This document shows, piece by piece, positions 56,763-64,000 of a stretch of 64,000 bases of DNA. The position numbers and the translations under genes were made by a program. Position 1 is the stretch's first letter, and each line of letters opens with the position of its first letter. Origin of the DNA: Phialocephala subalpina (Eukaryota; Ascomycota; Leotiomycetes; Helotiales; Mollisiaceae); assembly GCA_900073065.1 (NCBI GenBank), contig FJOG01000008.1:872985-936984 (forward strand), given 5' to 3'. The notes under the pieces were generated by a model that did not search any database, was not told the origin of the DNA, and worked only from the letters and a program-made list of their open reading frames with translations.

Positions 56763-58927
56763 ATGGACGTGCGGACTGACACCGCTCCGCCAGCCAAGTG
56801 CAGGCGACTCAACAGCGCCAAATTGAAGCAGCAGAAGCAACAATATCCCACACGCAGCCATACCTGGCTCTGGAGGATTGCTATGACCCTCTAACAGAAC
56901 AGACGCATACGCCGATGCCGCATCTACGCATCGACGAAGTGGCAGTCCTGGCCTGCGCCGGCGCTCGTGCGCCCGTTCTGCCAATTCTTCCAGCCACGAC
57001 CTGGGCAAGGATGAACAGGGAACCTCGGAGTGTTGCTATGGAATGGCTAGTATTGTGCCAATTGATGCCTATATCTGTTTCGTATGGCGGCTGACACCCA
57101 AGAGACACAGCTGTGCAGTATCCCCGCGAAGCTCAGCTGTGGATTGAGCCCGAGTTCGAAGGATATCTCTGTCCATTTCTATGGCCCCAACCGCCTCCCT
57201 CCACACACGATCGCAGATCAATCGATCTCAATATACTGTGCCCACTCTCAGCGCGAATTCTTAGGGAATTTAGAAGCGTACCCGAACTTCAGACGCAGCT
57301 ATACTGCCATTCAAAGCTAGAATTTAATACTAGGAGGAAAGGTTCTCCCGGGAATGGCAGGTGTCGTGGGAAGCCATCACAACCATGGCTCTTGAACATA
57401 CTCCCTTCGGTCCGTCAGAGCGTGGAGGCAAGTGTGTCCAGACACAAGATGTGTCTGCAAGATCCACTCGGATGCGAACACATTGTTCCGTGTAGGAACC
57501 CGCACAGTATACTGTCAGATTCAGGAGAGGCTATAATGGTCGATTCGTTGATCCACCCCTGGAGCCCTGGAAATCGAGAGACTACAGTCTCGACCCGATT
57601 TACTTGCACAGTTGATGGAGGATGATGTCCCATTGCCAGAGACTGAACCACCCAATATTGTGGAACTCCTCTGTTCCGGTACATCCTAGCTGCAACGCAA
57701 ATCGTGCAAAATCGAAAAAGTAATCAGGCGTCAGAAACAAGCTCTCCTTTTCATGATGCATCGAGTCCAAGGCTGGAGTGTCTTCGGAAGTACTCGTGAT
57801 GCTTGGGGCCAACAACACAGGTGAGATGGACCGGGTAGGTTGAAGTAACAGGTCACAGCTTCTCTTGGATAATGCTTTGAGAAGAAGAAGATTCAAATTC
57901 AGTATTCCTCAGCAGGGCGATTCCCTGGAGGTACTTCTAGCTCTCTATTATTGCGAAGTCTTTGCCGGGGCGGCTTGTATCTCAAGTTGCGGCGCAACTC
58001 TGCTGGATACCAGGACGAAAATTCGGCGCCTGCAACGCGAATTCCGGACAGCGATGCGACGCAGATCCTCGAATCTATGTCGACAAAGATCAAGACTCTT
58101 GTGGCAAATCTTTACAAGCATAACGCCACTGAGAAGAGGTATCAGTCATTCTCCAACTTGAAGTGAAATTCAGCTGACGTAGAGTTTCAGTGTCGTGTTT
58201 TCTTACCGGACAATACTCTTGACTTCGTTCAGCTCATGCGAAATGACAAAGGTGTTCTCTACACTATAATCGATGGGAATACATCTCTCTCCAAGAGAAA
58301 CGAAGCTCTACGCTCTTTTCAACGCGACAATTCAGCCCGGGTTATTCTTGTGTCTATCACGTGTGGAGGTGCTGGGTGAGCTTTATTTCGTGAACAGCAA
58401 ATTCTATGACGATTGACGAACATCATAGTCTCGACCTTACTGCCGGTGCGTACCTTCTCGAACCTCACTGGAGCCCGATGATCGAAGAACAAGCCCCAGT
58501 CGAGTTCACGGAGTTGGCCAGAAGCGTGGCGTCACTACTATCAGGTATGTGATGCGAGATTCATTCGAAGAGGCAAACTTGTCTTACCCGCACAGTAGTC
58601 TTTTGATCCCCATACTGACAATGATACAGCAAATTGTTGATGTTCAGAAGCGGAAGAAGATGTTGGCGCAACTGGCTTTCGCGCAAGGCTCTTTGTCAGA
58701 GGATGGCATTGGCCTAAGAACATTGCAGGTATGTTTTCACCCAGTGTACTCTCGATTACAATACTGAGATATTTACAATATCTGAAGTCTAATAGATGCA
58801 TGCCAATTCTGAGTTTTGCGGTCTTAAGGATCTGGCCGAGGAGTTGAGGAACACTCTTTTTCGCAGCCGAGATCTGGCGCCTTTCACAGGAACAACAAGG
58901 ATCGCAGTATCATGTACGATGGGATGA
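56763..58927 (+). pseudogene. SNF2-family (HLTF/Rad5-like) helicase pseudogene lacking its ATPase core
   Basis: A fragmented + strand gene. The N-terminal part (56763 to about 57830) has a basic start (MDVRTDTAPPAKCRRLNSAK), CCYGM, the HLTF-like stretch MCLQDPLGCEHIVPCRNPHS, LMEDDVPLPETEPPN, and RRQKQALLFMMHRVQGWSVF just before where a Walker A segment should follow. The sequence then jumps to the C-terminal RecA lobe: SMSTKIKTLVANLYKH, FLPDNTLDFVQLM, DGNTSLSKRNEALRSFQRD, RVILVSITCGGAG, LEPHWSPMIEEQA, RVHGVGQKRGVTTIRYVM and IVDVQKRKKMLAQLAF. Walker A, the DExH box and the RING insertion are missing. Several frame changes and in-frame stops occur (for example after EEQAP near 58497, and TAG in CSGTS-xx-LQRKS). 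A last exon ends at TGA 58925-58927. The gene cannot make a functional translocase. Confidence 0.82.
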
Positions 58928-59725
58928 TCAATGCATTTAACAAGGCGATCAACCATTTGGGAAAGGAGTAACAGGCAAATTCATAGGCAAGGCGAGGACT
59001 GACCTTCAGCATTATGAGGCGTTTGGTACTTTTTGTTTTTTGAAATATTTATTTAGGAGTCTGGGGAAACTGTACAATACAATGATACCAGGGATGTCAA
59101 TGAACGCGCGACTTATTGTATAATACATCAATTGTTTCCCATAAAGACGATGCGCCTCACGTCTGCTTCCGATGACAACCTCTCCATACCCATGCATCTG
59201 AACCCCCTCATTCGCCTCGCTTTGAACGTCGCTTCCCTCCACCGTACCTGCTCCCGCGATGCGACTGGCCGATAGAGGGATAAGGTCCCTTTCCAAGGGC
59301 CCTCGCAATGTCCTCCGCGTTATAAAGCTGATGCATATCCTTAGCCCACACGGCAATAATGACGACATCCAGTTCCCCTCGAGTCAGCGAGGATTGACGC
59401 CACTTGAGAGCTTGACCCAGCCACAGATTCTCTTCCGCGTCGAACACTCTAATAACTCGAGTTTTCGCAAGAATAACAATCTCAACATGGTATCAAGGGA
59501 CTTCGGAATTCCACCAACTTGGGTAGCCTGTGATAACCACCTATCCTGGAATCAAAATTCAAATACCCTGTTCCTGTCCTTCTTCGATAGCTGGCTGGCC
59601 ATCAGGTAATGGAGAGAGGTAAAGGTTGTTCATCTTAACTGCGATGGCCGACGTACGATACTCGGGGACTTGGGGTTTGAAATTACGCAGCAAAGTATCT
59701 AGTGTTCGCTCGCAGTTTAGCCTCA
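58928..59725. other. unassigned region with possible degraded coding sequence on -
   Basis: On the - strand, coding-like stretches occur in different frames: 59753-59567 (TLLRNFKPQVPEYRTSAIAV, NNLYLSPLPDG) and 59447-59208 (FDAEENLWLGQALKWRQSSL, LDVVIIAVWAKDMHQLYNAE). They read like parts of one gene, but splicing them needs an unconvincing short intron and a frame change. I do not recognise the family. The first stretch overlaps the edge of repeat copy B, so part may be carried by the repeat. Confidence 0.35.
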
Positions 59726-60082
59726 CATCAGCCACAGTCCGGAACAGCCACAAGCAAGCAAAATGATTACATAAGTGAAATTACATCGTAAATATTATGG
59801 GACGTGCGGGGTCGATTCGCACTAACCAAATCGTCAGTCGCTTTGATTCGAGGTAACGACCGGCGTGGCGACCTTGCATGAATTTGGGCGCTACAGTAGC
59901 CACAAGGCTAATAACGATTCTAATAAAGTAGTGAGGCTCTAAGGCTCGGGAATGACCTTTTCATAAGTATCAAAAGTAATAAAAGCTGGATGGTAGAGCT
60001 GCGGTAAAGAAACTCTATTGCGTTATAAACGGAGACTATCTACAAATTAAGCGCAATAGCGACGATGCGAACGTAATTTTCT
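59726..60082 (+). repeat. 360-bp direct repeat, copy B
   Basis: This is the partner of 52231-52590, in the same orientation. Conserved blocks include CAGTAGCCACAAGGCTAA, GAGGCTCTAAGGCTCG and GCGTTATAAACGGAGAC. It is followed directly by tandem units in the inverse orientation to the unit after copy A. Confidence 0.8.
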
Positions 60083-60090
60083 AGTGAGAT

Positions 60091-60390
60091 GAGTTTAGAG
60101 TGTTTAGCGGTGGCGATGGAACACGATTTATATACAAATATAGGAGTCATCGATGTGTATACAGAGTTTGATATGTTTAAAGTCAAAGTACTTATCATTT
60201 TTCTCGGTATAGTAGGTTTCTCGCTACGTAGGGAAGGACGTTAATAGGAGGGGTTAGAAGTGTTTAAGGGTAACTATGGAATACGAACTATATAAAGATA
60301 CGGGAGATTTTAATGTGCGCACAGAGTTTGAATTGCTTGAAGTCAAGGTACCGAGTTTTTTTTCCGGTACGTAGGGATATACGTTAATCA
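60091..60390 (-). repeat. two tandem copies of a roughly 160-bp unit
   Basis: Landmarks TGTTTAGCGG (60101) and TGTTTAAGGG (60261) are 160 bp apart. ACGTAGGGAAGGACGTTAAT (60226-60245) recurs as ACGTAGGGATATACGTTAAT (60369-60388), so the second unit is about 17 bp shorter. Shared internal parts include CAGAGTTTGA followed by AGTCAAAGTAC or AGTCAAGGTAC. A single related unit lies in the opposite orientation at 52588-52680. Confidence 0.75.
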
Positions 60391-63300
60391 TTTTGTTTTT
60401 GATTCCAAGTAAAATATCACGCGATTTAAAATCCGATACAATATAATGTATTGAACGGGGGTTAAACAGCCGCTATTTAGAGTATACGTAAGTGACTTAT
60501 CTTTCTCCAGTTTATTATTGCATTCTATAAAAGAATATACGATTCAATTTAATTTGAATTAATAAAGTAATATTTCCAAATACTTATTAAAGTTTTTTCT
60601 TTTATTCAAAAGTATTCTAAATATAATTCTACCGAGTAAATGCTTTAGTATAAGATTTCTTCATATTTTCTAAAACCTAGTAATTATATACTAAATACAA
60701 TACTAATATATTACTAATATATATACTAATTACGATAATCGTAATTTTAGTAATAACGGATTAATATTTATTTTAAATAGTACAAATATTAATAAGGGTT
60801 ATAATGAGACTAATAATTAAGTAAAATAGTTTAAACTTTTAAAGAATTTGATTAATATTTTATTTTTTGGGAATCGTATAAAAAACTTATAAAAATATAT
60901 ATATAACGAACCAAATAATATTATTTCGCCAAATATATTATAATTAACTCGTTTTAATTATTTTAAAAAAATAATAAAATCTCGCGATTATTTGGAATAG
61001 CGTATATTTAATCGTATTTTGAATAATCTTTTTATTATTATTAATTGCGAGAACTTGTAAAATTTTGAGAAAAATGAAAATTCTAAGAAATATAATATAC
61101 TTAGCAAATATAAATTATAAGAAGAATATAATACGAATATTATTTTAAATTAGTATTTCGTTTACCTTTTTCAATTTGGTTATATAAGGAGTATATATCG
61201 AGGTAATTTATTAATAATCGACTTTTTTTTAAATATTAAATAACTTTTGAAAATCGTATTTTATTTTTTTATCGAATTGATTTAAAGCTTTAAATATAAT
61301 TTTAATTGGAAATTAAAAATGAAAAAATAAAACTTTAAATATAATTATAAATCGAGGATAAAATGAAAGTAAAAGCGTAATATTTGAAGCGCTTATTATA
61401 ATTATTAGTAATTTATCAAATTAAGAATACGCTTTTAATATTTCTAATTAATATTATTTTAAGAAAAGGGTTAGTTTTAATTCTTTCGTAATCTTTAAAT
61501 CCATTCGTAAAATTATATTCGATTTTCGAAAATAGGAAATAACTTTTTATTATTTAATTTAAAATAGTAAATAATTAAATCGATTATATTTAAATTAGTT
61601 TTATATAAATTTTTACTTTAAAAATTAAATCGTATATTTTTTATATTACTTTAATTGGATTATCTTTAAATAAAATATTGGAAATTACGAAATTATTTAA
61701 AAATTATAATTTATTTTAATTTTAATTATTTTTAAAAGTTATATTCGAAACGGGATTACTACTTTTAATAATAATCCAAGTTAATACGAGTAAAGAACGA
61801 AAAGGTTCCACGATAATACTAAGAGTAAAACTATACATTAGAAAAATATTTAATAATCGAATAAATGAATTTAAAGAAAAAAAAGAATTATATTTCGAGA
61901 AGAAAACGAAATAATACTAATAATTTGAGTAATAATCGAGAGAGAACTTTAAGTTCTTATAAAAATTGGATATTAAAGAATATATATTGGAAATCTAATT
62001 AATAATATTAGGAAAGTTTATTATTAAAGAAAATCATTTCAAAGGTTTAATAGAAATCCTTGGATATATTAGTATAAATTTTGATAAATAGGTGAAAAAG
62101 GTAATTAAAACTTTAATTATATTGAAATATTAAAATTTTAATTTTAATTAGATTTTTCTAATTTAAAATACATTTTATTTTATTTTTCTATAAAAATATT
62201 ATTATAAGCGTAATTCCTATTAATAATATAAGGATATAATTAATTAGATTCGAATTTGAATTTATTTATTAATTGATAAATTAATATAATTATTTATTGA
62301 ATTTATTATATTATTAAATAAACTAATGAAAATACCAATAAAATTACGTGAAATAAATATAATTTGAATTAAATTTGAAATTTATTTATAGTTTTAAATA
62401 TAATACTCTCGAAAAAAGAAAGTAATAAAATAAAAAAATTAGTAAGGAAATACTTTAATAGGACGATAATTAATCTTATAAATCGTTTCCACGTGATTCT
62501 AAAAATGAGTTACGCGATTGAAAACTAATAATCTAACGTTAATATTATTTCTTTTTTACTAATATTTTAATTTGTTTCCAGTAATACGATTAACTTTTTT
62601 AATTTTTTTAATTTTCGATTATTATTATTGCTTTTGAATTTTAAAAAGTAATTTGAATTATTTATTAAATAATTTTTTAATTTATTAAATCTATTAATTA
62701 AATATATTATAATAAAAGCGTTTATATATTATTTTCATTTCTAATTATTTAATTTAACCTAATAATTTCTTAATAAACTCAAGAAGATTATTAAAGTTTT
62801 CGCTTTTTAAAATTATAAAATCGTTATTAATTTTAATTGTATATAATATATATTTTTCTCGAATATTATCCAAAAAAATTTATTAAGAGAAAATAATAAA
62901 AAGATCGATATATTATATTATAGTTTTACGAATTTGAGAAAGTAATAATCTTGGAAATTAAAATGGACGAGAAAGGAAATTTATATTTATAGAAGTAAAT
63001 AATTATTCTAAGACTTTGTTTAAAGTAATATAAACGATTTTTCTTTTTCTTATAGAATTTGCTTTGCAAATAATCCAAAAACGAGTAATGTTTTAAATAT
63101 AAACTTAAATCGATTCTTTTGAATTTAAATGATAAAAAATTAAATTTAAACTTTTTATAACGATCGAAAAGAAGTTTTTATAATAATCGAATTTTTAATA
63201 ATTATAATTTATTAAGACTTTTTTTCTTATAAACTTTGGATTAAAAGAAATTTCTTAGAAGATTACGGGTTATATAATAAAATTCTTAGGATATATAATT

Positions 63301-64000
63301 TTTAGGAGAAATAATTCTTATAAGAAATTACTTAGGAATCGTATTCTTTTAAGCGATTTTTTATAGGATCTACGTATTCTAAAGTTTTCAAGTAAATAAT
63401 ATAAATATAATAATATTGGTAAATATTATTCTAATAAAGTTTAAATGTTTTTACAAAAGGTAAAATCGATTTATTCTAAATAATACAAATAAATTATCGA
63501 GGGATTATTCTTTTGAGTATTATAAAAGCAATTTTCAATAGTAAGAAAAGTCCCCTTATAATTATAAAAGCGAACTCCATATTTAAATTTAAAAAAACTT
63601 ATTTTCTTCTTTATTAGTTTATAAGTAACTTTTTTCACCGCGATTTTCTAATTATTCCCGTCCTAAATTGAAATTTGAATAAGTTTATTATTAGGTTTTA
63701 TAATAATAATATGAAGTTCTTTATAATGTAATTCTTTATCCGATTCTTCGAAATTTTCTAATTAGCGAATTATTTCCTTAATTTTCTCCTTCGAAATTAC
63801 AAATATAATACTAAGTTTTTAATTACGAATTTTATTAATAATAATAATAAAAGTAATTAATTTAAATCGCTTATTATAATCGTTTATAAAAGTAAAGGTT
63901 TTTTTGGATGGGATTTATAAAGTATCGATTATAAATACCATATTAATAAAATCGATTTTATATATATGAAAACGATTTTTATCGATAAAAAAGAATATTA
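60391..64000. other. AT-rich RIP-degraded DNA to the end of the window
   Basis: The composition changes sharply near 60420 to extreme A+T with retained CpG and very few CpA/TpG. No open frame of meaningful length, LTR pair or protein motif was recognised. Confidence 0.8.

Noticed and set aside
1..64000. CRISPR arrays, operons, ribosome binding sites, tRNA or rRNA genes
   Set aside because: The window is fungal nuclear DNA. No CRISPR-like spaced repeats and no tRNA or rRNA consensus were seen.

Overview
This window is eukaryotic and almost certainly from a filamentous ascomycete (Pezizomycotina). The genes have short introns of 46-86 bp with GT..AG ends and CTAAC/ATAAC-like branch points. They encode typical fungal families: an aldo/keto reductase, a membrane-anchored P450, a CE4 deacetylase, a HET-domain protein and NLR-type fragments. 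The transposons carry the signature of repeat-induced point mutation (RIP): only transitions, almost all CpA to TpA on one strand or the other, with CpG retained. I cannot name the species.

The layout alternates between balanced-composition gene islands and very AT-rich, gene-free blocks. Bases 1-11600 are an ordinary gene island. It holds a small membrane protein (773-1134), a TIGR04076-like gene broken by an assembly gap (2021-2876), a seven-exon aldo/keto reductase with an unusual N-terminal extension and one apparent single-base deletion (3143-5135), a divergently transcribed RING-H2 protein with one in-frame stop (5933-7066), a five-exon cytochrome P450 (7546-9299) and a secreted polysaccharide deacetylase (9933-10727). 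A complete but dead Tc1/mariner element (11607-12932) and a HET-domain gene cut off by a stop and the AT-rich boundary (13175-14025) close the island.

From 14 to 52 kb the DNA is mostly RIP-degraded. Three LTR retrotransposons can be delimited exactly by paired LTRs and target-site duplications: a Ty1/copia element on + (17765-24125, TSD TTTTA), a Ty3/gypsy element on - (30563-37010, TSD CGTTT) and a second, 12.5-kb gypsy element on - (39392-51853, TSD AGTAA), with an inverted solo LTR of the same family beside it (38686-38951). Fragments of NLR-type genes (ankyrin repeats at 28.5 kb, WD40 repeats at 29.5-29.9 kb) survive between them.

From 52.2 to 60.4 kb lies a second, decayed gene island bracketed by a 360-bp direct repeat. 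It holds a dead pogo/Fot1-type transposase, a DUF7708-like NLR N-terminal protein with C-terminal membrane segments instead of a NACHT domain, and a SNF2/HLTF-like pseudogene that has lost its ATPase core. From 60.4 kb to the end is AT-rich DNA in which I recognise nothing. No tRNA, rRNA or CRISPR was recognised. The working biology is ordinary: redox enzymes, cell-wall modification and a probable ubiquitin ligase. The unusual content is the layered genome-defence record and the graveyard of incompatibility/NLR genes.
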